DNA of 64,000 bases, from assembly GCA_022865305.1 (NCBI GenBank), contig JALHSP010000081.1:1-64000 (forward strand), given 5' to 3'. Positions 43,204-52,858 of the stretch are shown here, piece by piece. The position numbers were made by a program, and so were the translations under genes. Within the stretch, counting starts at the first letter, position 1. Each line of letters opens with the position of its first letter. The DNA comes from Bacteroidales bacterium (GTDB lineage Bacteria; Bacteroidota; Bacteroidia; Bacteroidales; VadinHA17). The notes beneath the pieces were generated by a model. It did no database searches, was not told where the DNA came from, and saw only the letters and a list, made by a program, of their open reading frames with translations.

Positions 43204-44454
43204 ATGAAACTCAGGTTATTGATAGTCAATTCATTCCTTTGTTTTGTACTGATGATCTTACCATCCTGCAACCTGGATGGTCAACCGGTGGAAACAGGTC
43301 TGGAGATGCTTATCAAAAGCAAATTTGAAGTATTGAAAGGCAAAAAAATCGGATTAATTACAAATCCAACCGGAGTTGACAGAAATTTAAAATCAGCGAT
43401 TGATATCATAAACAATGTTCCGGGTGTAAAACTCGCAGCACTCTATGGTCCTGAACATGGAGTAAGGGGAGAATTCACAGCCGGAGAGATCATCGGTTCA
43501 GCATCTGATCCTTCCACTGGTCTGCCGGTATACAGTTTATACGGGAAAACAAGGAAACCGACAAAAGAAATGCTTCAGGGAATAGATGTTCTTGTTTATG
43601 ACATACAGGATATCGGATCGCGGTCATATACCTATATAAGTACTTTAGGGCTTGCCATGGAGGCTGCAGCGGAGAACAATATCCCGTTTCTTGTCCTCGA
43701 CAGACCAAATCCTCTTGGAGGCATAAGGATGGAAGGTCCACTGGTACAACCGGGATTCGTATCTTTTGTAAGCCAGTATCCGGTACCATATATACATGGA
43801 ATGACTGTCGGGGAACTGGCAATATTTCTTAATGAGGAGGGATTACTCAAAGGCGGTATCAAATGCAAACTGGATGTAATTAAAATGAATGGCTGGAAGA
43901 GAGATATGGATTTTGAAGATACAGGTCTGCCATGGATCCCCTCATCTCCGCACATACCTCATGCACAATCGGCAATTTTTTATCCTGCCACCGGGATAAT
44001 TGGTGAGCTTTATGTTGTCAGCATCGGTGTCGGATATACTTTACCATTCCAGCTTTTCGCTGCGGAATGGTTCAATGCGGATTCACTCGCACAGAATCTG
44101 AACCTGCTTGACATACCGGGAGTAATTTTCAGGCCTGTCCACTATAAACCATATTATAGCGTCTCCATGGGGGAAATGGTACATGGAGTTCAGATCCATT
44201 TAACAGATTATAAAAAAGCTCCGTTGTCCCTGCTCCAGTTTTACATTTTGCAGGAAGCCCATAAACTATGGCCCGGGAAAGATGTTTTTGCATTATGCGA
44301 AAAATCCCGTCTCGATATGTTCGATAAGGTATGCGGAACAGATAAAATCAGGACTGAATTCTTAAAAACCTGGAAAGTAAGTTCCATTCTTGACCTGTGG
44401 ACAAGAGATATCCCTGCATTCAGGAAAAAAGCGGAGAAATATTTCCTTTATTAA
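43204..44454 (+). CDS. namZ: DUF1343 lipoprotein, NamZ-type exo-beta-N-acetylmuramidase
   Basis: A 416-residue DUF1343 protein. Members called NamZ cut MurNAc from the non-reducing end of peptide-free peptidoglycan chains. The family blocks are intact: IGLITNPTGVD, AALYGPEHGVRGE, LVYDIQDIGSRSYTYI, LVLDRPNPLGG and GLPWIPSSPHIPH. The N-terminus is a lipoprotein signal (MKLRLLIVNSFLCFVLMILPSC). I start at this ATG rather than at a TTG nine codons earlier because the signal peptide fits. It is convergent with the 18-kb - strand operon, 3 bases from the stop of its last gene. Confidence 0.9.
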   Translation: MKLRLLIVNSFLCFVLMILPSCNLDGQPVETGLEMLIKSKFEVLKGKKIGLITNPTGVDRNLKSAIDIINNVPGVKLAALYGPEHGVRGEFTAGEIIGSASDPSTGLPVYSLYGKTRKPTKEMLQGIDVLVYDIQDIGSRSYTYISTLGLAMEAAAENNIPFLVLDRPNPLGGIRMEGPLVQPGFVSFVSQYPVPYIHGMTVGELAIFLNEEGLLKGGIKCKLDVIKMNGWKRDMDFEDTGLPWIPSSPHIPHAQSAIFYPATGIIGELYVVSIGVGYTLPFQLFAAEWFNADSLAQNLNLLDIPGVIFRPVHYKPYYSVSMGEMVHGVQIHLTDYKKAPLSLLQFYILQEAHKLWPGKDVFALCEKSRLDMFDKVCGTDKIRTEFLKTWKVSSILDLWTRDIPAFRKKAEKYFLY

Positions 44455-44457
44455 CTA

Positions 44458-45903
44458 CTATCTTGCACCATGGGTGAAATACTCAGGTTCGCTTTCAGTA
44501 TTTGTCTGGCTCTGAGAGGTAACCACATAAAAATACTTGCTGATATCTGTATAATTATTAAGTGTAAAAGTTACACTTATTTCTGAGGTTACCAGGAAAA
44601 TATTTTTTGGATCATTCAGATCAGCAGGCTTCCCTTTTCTTAATTTGTAAATGATAAACTTCTTTGTGTTATCTCCTTTTTCCCAGGAAAGATGGATTGA
44701 ATCACCATTTACTGCCAGGTATGCTTCTGAAGGCATTTGAGGAATGATAGGTACAATACGGCTGTTTGCCGGAGGAAGTGAAGGAAACCTGTACATATCC
44801 CTGCTGAGCCTTTCTTTAAGACGTAAAGGATTGTTGCGGAGGACTTTTGCACTGAAGAACATACTCCCGTTTATATTTGGGAAAGTGCGGTTCATTTCCA
44901 GCTGTCTGACTATTTCTTTTGAGGTTCTCCACTCTTTAGCGGTAACTTTACGTCCGATCCTGTAAGGAGCCTGTCCGATATAAAGCCTGCAACCAGATGC
45001 ATTATGGCTCCACCAGTCTGAAAGAACTGAATAGTCTGCAACTTTAAATCCAATGTGCCAGTAGATCTGTGGCGTAACATAATCGATCCAGTCATTCTTC
45101 TGCCAGAGCAGGATATCTGCAAACAGGTCATCGTAGTTGGTCACACCTGCCTGAGTTGCCGACCCAAGGGTATCTTTATCCCTGTTTCTCCATACTCCGA
45201 AGGGTGAAATACCGAATTCTACCCATGGTTTAATTGCTTTTATGCTGTCGTCAGGGAAACTGACATTAGCAATCCGGTACGGATAAAAATAGTCATCCAT
45301 ATGGATTGCATCTATGTCATAGCGGCGCACCACATCGCTTACGACCTTTGATACATAATCGCGGGTTTCCTGCAGCCCGGGATCAAAATAAACCGTCCTT
45401 CCGTATGTAAGAAACCACTCCGGGTGGATCCTGGTAATATGGTTTGAAGCAGTAGTATCCGCTGTGTCTTTTACAGCCCGGTATGGATTTAGCCATGCAT
45501 GGATATCGAGTCCGCGCTTACGGCATTCTGCAATAACAAATTCAAGGGGATCATAATAAGGTTCGGGTGCTTTACCCTGCACACCATTCAGCCATTGTGA
45601 CCAGGGTTCCAGTGATGATGGATAAAACGCATCAGCTGCCGGTCTTACCTGGAAAACAACCGTGTTCAGGTTATATTCTTTCATTAAGTCGAGAAGCCCG
45701 ATCATCTCCTTTTGCTGTTCACCAGTAGAAAGGTCCTTTTTTGAAGGCCAGTCAATATTGTTTACGGTAGCAAACCACGCGGCACGCATTTCATGCTTCG
45801 GATAATTCTGGGATATGAGATTCTGAGGCAGTATTACAAAGGGGAGCAAAATTGTCAGCCGGAAGAAACAGGTTCTACATAACAGAAAAATCAATCTACT
45901 CAT
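44458..45903 (-). CDS. Exported GH10-like (DUF187) glycosyl hydrolase, DigH type
   Basis: A 481-residue secreted protein with signal peptide (to about residue 32) and a GHL10/DUF187 TIM barrel starting EMRAAWFATVNNIDWPSKKD. Other blocks are VVFQVRPAADAFYPSSLEPW, LDIHAWLNPYRA and AIHMDDYFYPY. A fibronectin III-like domain closes the protein (IHLSWEKGDNTKKFIIYKLR). E. coli DigH (YddW), of the same family, cleaves peptide-free glycan strands. Its ATG overlaps the TGA of the NagB fusion (ATGA), so it is the translationally coupled last gene of the operon. Confidence 0.88.
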   Translation of the reverse strand: MSRLIFLLCRTCFFRLTILLPFVILPQNLISQNYPKHEMRAAWFATVNNIDWPSKKDLSTGEQQKEMIGLLDLMKEYNLNTVVFQVRPAADAFYPSSLEPWSQWLNGVQGKAPEPYYDPLEFVIAECRKRGLDIHAWLNPYRAVKDTADTTASNHITRIHPEWFLTYGRTVYFDPGLQETRDYVSKVVSDVVRRYDIDAIHMDDYFYPYRIANVSFPDDSIKAIKPWVEFGISPFGVWRNRDKDTLGSATQAGVTNYDDLFADILLWQKNDWIDYVTPQIYWHIGFKVADYSVLSDWWSHNASGCRLYIGQAPYRIGRKVTAKEWRTSKEIVRQLEMNRTFPNINGSMFFSAKVLRNNPLRLKERLSRDMYRFPSLPPANSRIVPIIPQMPSEAYLAVNGDSIHLSWEKGDNTKKFIIYKLRKGKPADLNDPKNIFLVTSEISVTFTLNNYTDISKYFYVVTSQSQTNTESEPEYFTHGAR

Positions 45904-48230
45904 ATTGTAATGTCTCCTTCCATGCTTTTCTCAAGTTCACGTGCATGCATCAGGAACTCATTAAGGCTCATCTCTTTATAGAATATCATTCCATGTGTGG
46001 CACGGATTTTCGGACTTTCATTTTCATAGAAGAAATCTTTTCCGAGAATCAGCTGAACACGCTTGAACTGCTCAACCCAGACTTGTTGTGAAAGGTCGCT
46101 GAAGGGCCCGTCAAGTTCATGGCTTGGGAATGATGCATCCACCTGGCTGATATAACAATTTTTAAATGACCAGTTCAGCACGGCCATTGAATTCAAAGAA
46201 ACAGGAGTAAATACATTTGCTTCCGAAGGATGAAATCTGTACCAGACATTTCTATAACCTATTATCCTGAGAGCTGACAGGTCTTTTTCCTTCTTCCATT
46301 GCCGCATGGCTTCAGCCAGTGCCTGAAGGACCTTATAATGAGTACCAGGTCCGGATCCTTCCGGATCGAATGCCAGACTTATCACTGTCGGCTGTATGCG
46401 TTTCAGCATTTTCAGGATTGGTTCCACATCGCGTTTTTTCTGTGGCAGAGGAGTAAACATATCTCCTGTATAAAAACCAAGCCTCAGGTGCCTGATATTC
46501 TGAACTTTAACGCCATAGTGTGCCCATACCAGTTCTTCTTCATATTCACGGAGCATACCTTTAAGTTTCTGGATATCCGGTGGATTTTTCTCTCCGCTGT
46601 AACTTGATCTTAATAAATCGATATTCTTTTCCAGCTGGTCTGTCAGATCCTGTTTAGATCTGAGGTTGTAGATCTCTACCATTACTCTGGTAATGCGATG
46701 ACAGATTCCTCTTAATTTACCCTTTTCATCCCTGGCTGCAATTTTATCAAGATAATGACTGACATCCTTATCAAACTTATACTTAAATCCACTTTTGAAG
46801 AAATCAGGATATTCAAGCATCTGGATCTTTCCCTGGTGTATATGATTCAATGTTTCCTGCAAAAGGTTCTGGAGCATAATATTTGTAACAGCTGTGAACC
46901 CGGAGGTTAATATCGCGAAATGAAATTTATTTGAATGAATACGGAGCTGAGGGATAATGCAGGGAAAAATACCCAGCATAATATCATCATGGTGCGGTCC
47001 TGTATGAAGGAATGTCTGATCATTCTCTTTTTTCACGCCAGCCCCGATCTTCTTTTTTGTCGAATCGATCACCTCTTTCACCCTGGTGATACTAAGATCA
47101 GGAATCAGTGAGCAATATTTATCATTCCTCAGATCGTTGATTACCAGCTTATGAGCATATTTATCGATCCTCTGGCAAAGATCAAAGATCGCTTTTTCTG
47201 TTTTCTCAAAGGTCCATGCTCCTTCCTGGTAATATTTTTCAATACTGTCGTGAAGCTGTACAGCGGCTCCTTCGGTAAGATAAAAACGTGCATTCTTCAG
47301 TCTCTGGAGAACTGTAGCAGGGTATAGATTATCCGGACCATTTTCAAGGGCATTCTTTATAACATGAGCTTTCGCCTCACCGGCAGCAAAAACGATTGAA
47401 ACACATTCCGGATTGTAAGTTATTGTGCCCAGACCTATTGTTATCACAAGCCTGTTTCTTGAAACTTCAATACCCCCCATATCTCCTGCTGAAGCTGCCT
47501 GTGTTTCAAAGTTGGTCGCTGTTAATCGTGTTGATGAGTTGTGATCACTTCCCCTGGTATTAAAAGCTATATGTCCATCAGGTCCGATTCCTCCAAGGAA
47601 AAAGCCAATTCCGCCTAATTCTCTAATCCTGTTTTCATAATCTGTACACCAGTTGTCAATATTGAATACTGAAGCTTGCTGGATCTTTTCCAGCGAGGTT
47701 GTGGCTTCCCTGTTCCTGAGTGAAAGATCTATCCGGTTGTCGGGAAAGACCTCAGAAAAATGCATGCCATCAGATAATGTGATTTTATCAGAGTTAATCA
47801 GTAAAGCATTATCCGGATCAAGATCAAATCCTTTTATATAATAATTAAGGACATAATCATAGAAACTGTTATGCTGTTTTGGCCTGATAGGATAGAATTC
47901 ATCCATCTGGACAAAGTGCAATCTTTTCAGTGAAGGTTTTTTTATAAGATAAAGTCCATTCTCTTCCATTATCTTTCTGTTTTCCCGTTTTCCCCAGCCA
48001 TTTAAAATCCGCTTTGTCCATTTAATAAAATACTCTGGAGTTTTGCCTGTGGGAAGGCTGATTACGCCTTCAGGATTTTGAGCAACCCATTCAATAAATT
48101 TCAAAGAAGTCAATAATCCCAGGCTTGGAAAATTCTGAACAACTACATAGGGGAGCTTTGTGGAATATTCAGTTCTTCCTGAACGCTTAATGAATGATTG
48201 CTCAACCTTTGTTAATCCTTTGATCTTCAT
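45900..48230 (-). CDS. nagB: Glucosamine-6-phosphate deaminase fused to a PIG-L-type deacetylase domain
   Basis: A 776-residue two-domain protein. Residues 1-360 are NagB-like: VISLPTGKTPEYFIKW, FVQMDEFYPI (109-112), FFLGGIGPDGHIAFN (214-220) and the closing helix. Residues about 385-690 are PIG-L-like, with zinc ligands in HTGPHHDDIMLG (413-416) and a later His in PGTHYKVLQAL. NagB converts GlcN-6-P to fructose-6-P. No nagA is in the window, so the second domain may supply GlcNAc-6-P deacetylation, which would make a NagA/NagB bifunctional enzyme. That is inference. It starts 27 bases after the D-lactate dehydrogenase gene. Confidence 0.85.
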   Translation of the reverse strand: MKIKGLTKVEQSFIKRSGRTEYSTKLPYVVVQNFPSLGLLTSLKFIEWVAQNPEGVISLPTGKTPEYFIKWTKRILNGWGKRENRKIMEENGLYLIKKPSLKRLHFVQMDEFYPIRPKQHNSFYDYVLNYYIKGFDLDPDNALLINSDKITLSDGMHFSEVFPDNRIDLSLRNREATTSLEKIQQASVFNIDNWCTDYENRIRELGGIGFFLGGIGPDGHIAFNTRGSDHNSSTRLTATNFETQAASAGDMGGIEVSRNRLVITIGLGTITYNPECVSIVFAAGEAKAHVIKNALENGPDNLYPATVLQRLKNARFYLTEGAAVQLHDSIEKYYQEGAWTFEKTEKAIFDLCQRIDKYAHKLVINDLRNDKYCSLIPDLSITRVKEVIDSTKKKIGAGVKKENDQTFLHTGPHHDDIMLGIFPCIIPQLRIHSNKFHFAILTSGFTAVTNIMLQNLLQETLNHIHQGKIQMLEYPDFFKSGFKYKFDKDVSHYLDKIAARDEKGKLRGICHRITRVMVEIYNLRSKQDLTDQLEKNIDLLRSSYSGEKNPPDIQKLKGMLREYEEELVWAHYGVKVQNIRHLRLGFYTGDMFTPLPQKKRDVEPILKMLKRIQPTVISLAFDPEGSGPGTHYKVLQALAEAMRQWKKEKDLSALRIIGYRNVWYRFHPSEANVFTPVSLNSMAVLNWSFKNCYISQVDASFPSHELDGPFSDLSQQVWVEQFKRVQLILGKDFFYENESPKIRATHGMIFYKEMSLNEFLMHARELEKSMEGDITI

Positions 48231-48257
48231 AACTTATAAAATTCGAAAAACCTTGTT

Positions 48258-51179
48258 TCATATTTTTAAAATCGCTTCATACATTATCTCTGCCGGATGA
48301 TAAGCAGATCTCCCGGTTCCTTCTGTTATCTGATTCCTGCAGGATGTTCCCGGGGCTACAATTATCGTGTCTTCTGATGCAGACCTGACGGACGGGAATA
48401 ATACCATCTCCCCTATTTTCATACTCAGTTCATAGTGTTCTTTTTCGTACCCGAACGAGCCGGCCATACCACAACATCCGCTTGGAATTTCTTCAACTTT
48501 ATAATTTACCGGTATCGTAAGCATTTTTCTGGTAAAAGAAGTGGAAGATATCGCTTTTTGCTGACAATGACCATGCAGCTTCATAAACCTGAAATCCCTC
48601 GTAAACTGGTCAGATCTTATTTTCCCCTTTTCAACCTCCCGGCATATAAATTCATCCAGCATCAAAGCCCGGTTTCCAAGTTTTCTGGCCGCATTCTTTA
48701 ACTGATCATCTACAATTTCCGGGTACTCGTCTCTGAATGTCAGTATCGCTGATGGTTCTATTCCTATAAGCGGAGTATCATCTTCTATGATATCTTTCAG
48801 GAGTAATACATTCTTGTTGGCAATTTTTTTTGCAGTTTTCAGCAATCCTTTTGATAAGAATGTTCTTCCGCTTTCTCTGTGGGTTGGAATAACAACCTGG
48901 TATCCAAGCTTCTCAAGAAGCAGAATTGTTTTAATACCGATGGCGCTTTCATTATAATTGGTAAACTCATCCGCAAAAAGATAAACCTTGCCATTATTGC
49001 TGATCCTGTCCAACGAATCGCGCTGGTTTTTACGTTTCCACCTCCTGAGAGTTATTCCTGAAAGAGAAGGTATTTTCCGATTACCGGCAAAACCGATTAT
49101 TTTTTTAAAGATCAAAGTTCCTGTCACAAAATTGGCAACCGGTCTTACAATCTTACCAAACCTGTTTATCCGGGGCAGCCAGCCGATCAACAATGTGCGG
49201 AATGGAATTCTGTGAATCTCGTAATAGTGCTGAAGGAATTCAGCTTTGAACCTTGTCATGTCAACATTTGACGGGCATTCCGATTTACAGGCTTTACATG
49301 AAAGACAGAGGTCCATTACCCGGTAAATTTCGTCATGATCATACGGGTATTTCTTCCGGGAACGGGTAAGATATTCACGTAAAATATTAGCTCTTCCGCG
49401 TGTTGATTTATCCTCATCCATTGTGGCCATGAAGGTAGGGCACATAGTTCCGCCAATTAATGAGCTTTTACGACAATCGCCTGATCCGCTGCACTTTTCG
49501 ATTGCAAAAAGCAAGGTTCCCTTTTCCGGAAAATTAAAAATTGTATCGAGTGGTTTAGCCTGTTCACCTATAATGTATCTCAGATTCTCATTCATCGGTG
49601 GTGTATCGATAATCTTTCCGGGATTAAGTATGTTTTCCGGGTCCCATGTCCTTTTTAACTCTTTTAATAATCTGTAATTATGTTCTCCCAGCATCAGAGG
49701 GATGAACTCTCCCCTCAAACGGCCATCACCATGTTCGCCGCTCAACGATCCCCTGTACTTTTTCACAAGCATTGCTATATCTTTTGCCAGGTTGCGATAA
49801 ATATCCACATCTGCGGGATCTTTAAGATTTAATAACGGACTAAGGTGCAATTCTCCTGTCGCAATATGGGCATAATATGCACAACTGAGATTGTATTTTT
49901 TCAGAACCTGTTGAAATTCAGCAACATACTCGGGTAAAAATTCCGGCAGAACAGCGGTATCTTCAATTACCTGGACACTTCTTTTTTCTCCGGGGATATT
50001 AAGCAGTACGCCTAATCCTGCTTTCCGCAGATCCCATACCTTCAGCATCTCTTCTTCACCGGTATAAAGAGGGAAATGATAACCATACCCTGATATCGCC
50101 AGTTCTCTTTCAATACTTAAAGCAGCTTCTTTAATCTCTTCTGTGGTATCTCTTAAAATCTCGACGAGTAAAACGATCTTCGGCTCTCCTTTAATAAAAA
50201 ACCGGTTTTTATTTTGCTCGATATTATCCTTAGTACAATTGAGAATAAAATCGTCTATCATCTCAATTGCAGCCGGATTGTGCTTCAGAATTAATATATT
50301 GGCTTTTAAAGCATCATGCAGGCTGGCAAAGTGGGCACATATGAGGCCTGTCTTTTTTGACGGAAGAGGCACCAGATTTAGCTTCATTCTTGTCGTAAAA
50401 GCCAGAGTACCTTCGGAACCTGAAAGCAATCTGCATATATTAATCTTCCTGCCATTACCGTTAAAGGGATCTGAATCCATCAGAGCATCAAGAGCATATC
50501 CATTGTTTCTCCTCTTCAGCTCCGGATGCGGAAACTCTTTTCTGATCTCATCCCTGTTTACCGGGTTTGATAATATTTCACGGATATTTCTGTAAATTAA
50601 AGTCTCAAGAGAACCGGGGTTTTCTTCACATTTACGGTGAAATTCTTCACCTGTTAATTCTTTAAAAGTCACTTCCGATCCATCAGAAAGTATAACATCC
50701 ATTTCAAGAATATGATCCCTCACAGAGCCATAGATCAGAGAATGGAGTCCGCATGAGTTATTGCCAACCATGCCTGCCATGCAGCAGCGGTTGGCAGTTG
50801 ATGTCTCAGGTCCGAATTGCAGACCATGCAGTTCAAGAAATTTATTAAGTTCAGCAAGTATTACCCCCGGTTCAACAACGATCCATTTTTCTGTACGATT
50901 GAATTCAACAATAGCGGTCATGTACTTTGAAACATCAATTACAATACCTGAACCAACAACCTGTCCGGCAAGAGATGTGCCTGCTCCCCTTGGTATTATG
51001 GAACTTTTAATTGATCGTGTAAACTCAATTATTTTTTTAATGTCCTCTTTATCCTTTGGCCTTGTGACAGCCAGAGGCAACTCCCGGTAAGAGGATGCAT
51101 CGGTGGCATAAAGTATTCTCTGAAGATCATCAGTATACAGATCACCATGAAGTTCTTTCTGTAATGTACTGAATATCAT
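48258..51179 (-). CDS. FAD-linked and iron-sulphur oxidoreductase, probable D-lactate dehydrogenase
   Basis: A 973-residue fusion. An N-terminal FAD-binding domain (IPRGAGTSLAGQVVGSGIVI; VGNNSCGLHSLIYGSVRDHI) and GlcD-type cap with SLSGEHGDGRLRGEF are followed by ferredoxin-type cysteines (CSGSGDCRKS; LCLSCKACKSECPSNVDM) and two CCG-type blocks (HGHCQQKA; SGCCGMAGSFGYE). This is the layout of quinone-linked D-lactate/2-hydroxyacid dehydrogenases. MurQ, encoded at the right edge, releases D-lactate from MurNAc-6-P, so D-lactate is the most natural substrate here. It starts one base after the permease stop codon. Confidence 0.87.
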   Translation of the reverse strand: MIFSTLQKELHGDLYTDDLQRILYATDASSYRELPLAVTRPKDKEDIKKIIEFTRSIKSSIIPRGAGTSLAGQVVGSGIVIDVSKYMTAIVEFNRTEKWIVVEPGVILAELNKFLELHGLQFGPETSTANRCCMAGMVGNNSCGLHSLIYGSVRDHILEMDVILSDGSEVTFKELTGEEFHRKCEENPGSLETLIYRNIREILSNPVNRDEIRKEFPHPELKRRNNGYALDALMDSDPFNGNGRKINICRLLSGSEGTLAFTTRMKLNLVPLPSKKTGLICAHFASLHDALKANILILKHNPAAIEMIDDFILNCTKDNIEQNKNRFFIKGEPKIVLLVEILRDTTEEIKEAALSIERELAISGYGYHFPLYTGEEEMLKVWDLRKAGLGVLLNIPGEKRSVQVIEDTAVLPEFLPEYVAEFQQVLKKYNLSCAYYAHIATGELHLSPLLNLKDPADVDIYRNLAKDIAMLVKKYRGSLSGEHGDGRLRGEFIPLMLGEHNYRLLKELKRTWDPENILNPGKIIDTPPMNENLRYIIGEQAKPLDTIFNFPEKGTLLFAIEKCSGSGDCRKSSLIGGTMCPTFMATMDEDKSTRGRANILREYLTRSRKKYPYDHDEIYRVMDLCLSCKACKSECPSNVDMTRFKAEFLQHYYEIHRIPFRTLLIGWLPRINRFGKIVRPVANFVTGTLIFKKIIGFAGNRKIPSLSGITLRRWKRKNQRDSLDRISNNGKVYLFADEFTNYNESAIGIKTILLLEKLGYQVVIPTHRESGRTFLSKGLLKTAKKIANKNVLLLKDIIEDDTPLIGIEPSAILTFRDEYPEIVDDQLKNAARKLGNRALMLDEFICREVEKGKIRSDQFTRDFRFMKLHGHCQQKAISSTSFTRKMLTIPVNYKVEEIPSGCCGMAGSFGYEKEHYELSMKIGEMVLFPSVRSASEDTIIVAPGTSCRNQITEGTGRSAYHPAEIMYEAILKI

Positions 51180-51180
51180 T

Positions 51181-52848
51181 TTATTTGTCTTTCTTTTTTA
51201 TCCCGAAAGCCGGATCGATTCTCAGAAATCTGATAGCAATCAGACCGGGTATTGAACAAAGTATCACATAGATAAAGAAATGCTGGTATCCCAGCAATTC
51301 TTTCATCGATCCCGAGATCATACCCGGCAGCATCATACCAAGTGCCATAAGGGATGTACCGATTGCATACTCAGCAGTTTTGTACCTGCTTTCACCAACA
51401 AAATGAAGCATATACAGCATATATGCAGTAAATCCGAAACCATAGCCGAATTGCTCCAGGGCAATAGAAAGATAAATGGAAATATCACCGGGCATTGGCT
51501 GAACAAACGAAAGATAGATATAGACGCTTATTGGAATATTCATACATAATGCCATAATAAAGATAAGTCTTTTCAATCCGAATTTTGCAGCAGTTATTCC
51601 TCCCAGAATACCTCCAAGAGTTAAACAGGCCATTCCGATTGTGCCGTATGCTATGCCATATTGTGCAGAGGTAAGTCCTATACCTCCTGAACTCCTGGAG
51701 TCAACGAGGAACGGAGTTGCCACCTTAACCAGCTGTGACTCACCCAGCCTGTAGAAAAGGAAGAATAAAAGTGCCGGGATAATGCCGGGTTTTGTGAAAA
51801 ATGAGACAAAGACATCCTTATAAACGCTCCATCCTATTTTCTCCCTGTTACTCTCTTCAACAGGATGTGGAAGCATTATCCTGTTATATATTGCCAGTAG
51901 CAAAAGGACAACTCCAATGATAGCGAGAGAAACAGTCCAGCTGAAAGCAATATTTCCTGCTGTTATTAAGAATCCTGAAGAAGTTCTATCTGTAAGATTA
52001 TGATTTACTTTTACAGAGAGTGCGACCGGTGTATTCCAGTTAATGCTTGTAAATTCAAACCGGCCGGTCTGCTTTTTGGAAATATCGATATCCTTGCTGC
52101 CTGTTTTTCGTATGACATTTACTACAACAGTTTCACCCTCTTCAGGAGGTGCTGAAAGAGCAATATAAATGACCGAAGAATCGATCTCTGACTTACCTGC
52201 CTGAAATACAGGTACCTGCAGTTCTCCGGGAAAAAGAAGTATTGAAGGCTCTTTTTCTGATTTTGAAATATTAATTCCGGAAGGGTCGAAAGGAGTAAAT
52301 TCCTCTGCCGGAACTGATCTTGCTTCGAATGATACAGACTCCAGCCCGGTATTCTTCTGGATAAGCCCGGCGATGACAGGCAGCAATCCCAGAGCTGTAA
52401 GCATCGCAAAACGGTAAAATGTTGAGCGTATCCCAACAAAAAAAGCCTGCTTATGCTGGTCAAGAGCATACATATAAAATCCGTCTGCGGCAATGTCATG
52501 GCTTGCTGAAGAAATTGCGATTACTGCAAAAATTGCTATTGTCAGAGGGTAAAAGACGGGTAATGGCATTGCTATTCCCACTGCAATAAATGCCACACCA
52601 AGCAATAACTGAGTCCATATAACCCAGTTACGCTTGGTGGAAACGACATCAATGTAGGGACTCCAGAGAGGCTTTATTGCCCATGGAAGATAAAGAAGAC
52701 TGGTCCAGAATGCGAATGAGGCAATTGAAATACCCATAGTTTTGTAAATGAGACCTGAGGTTATCATTACAATACTGTAAGGTATTCCCTGGAAGAAATA
52801 AAGAGTCGGAATCCATACCCATGGTGAGCGATCTTTGCGTTGTTCCAT
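51181..52848 (-). CDS. ampG: AmpG/MurT-like muropeptide permease (MFS)
   Basis: A 555-residue major facilitator. The AmpG signature is at the start (WIPTLYFFQGIPYSIVMITS), followed by WAIKPLWSPYIDVVSTKRNW and SHDIAADGFYMYALD. AmpG carries anhydro-muropeptides and related sugars into the cytoplasm. Between the sixth and seventh helices, residues about 165-298 form a soluble insert rich in beta strands (SILLFPGELQVPVFQ, SSVIYIALSAPPEEGETVVV) that is absent from classic AmpG and would face the periplasm. It could be a substrate-binding domain. It lies 10 bases after the GH9 fusion gene. Confidence 0.87.
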   Translation of the reverse strand: MEQRKDRSPWVWIPTLYFFQGIPYSIVMITSGLIYKTMGISIASFAFWTSLLYLPWAIKPLWSPYIDVVSTKRNWVIWTQLLLGVAFIAVGIAMPLPVFYPLTIAIFAVIAISSASHDIAADGFYMYALDQHKQAFFVGIRSTFYRFAMLTALGLLPVIAGLIQKNTGLESVSFEARSVPAEEFTPFDPSGINISKSEKEPSILLFPGELQVPVFQAGKSEIDSSVIYIALSAPPEEGETVVVNVIRKTGSKDIDISKKQTGRFEFTSINWNTPVALSVKVNHNLTDRTSSGFLITAGNIAFSWTVSLAIIGVVLLLLAIYNRIMLPHPVEESNREKIGWSVYKDVFVSFFTKPGIIPALLFFLFYRLGESQLVKVATPFLVDSRSSGGIGLTSAQYGIAYGTIGMACLTLGGILGGITAAKFGLKRLIFIMALCMNIPISVYIYLSFVQPMPGDISIYLSIALEQFGYGFGFTAYMLYMLHFVGESRYKTAEYAIGTSLMALGMMLPGMISGSMKELLGYQHFFIYVILCSIPGLIAIRFLRIDPAFGIKKKDK

Positions 52849-52858
52849 ATTATAAATT

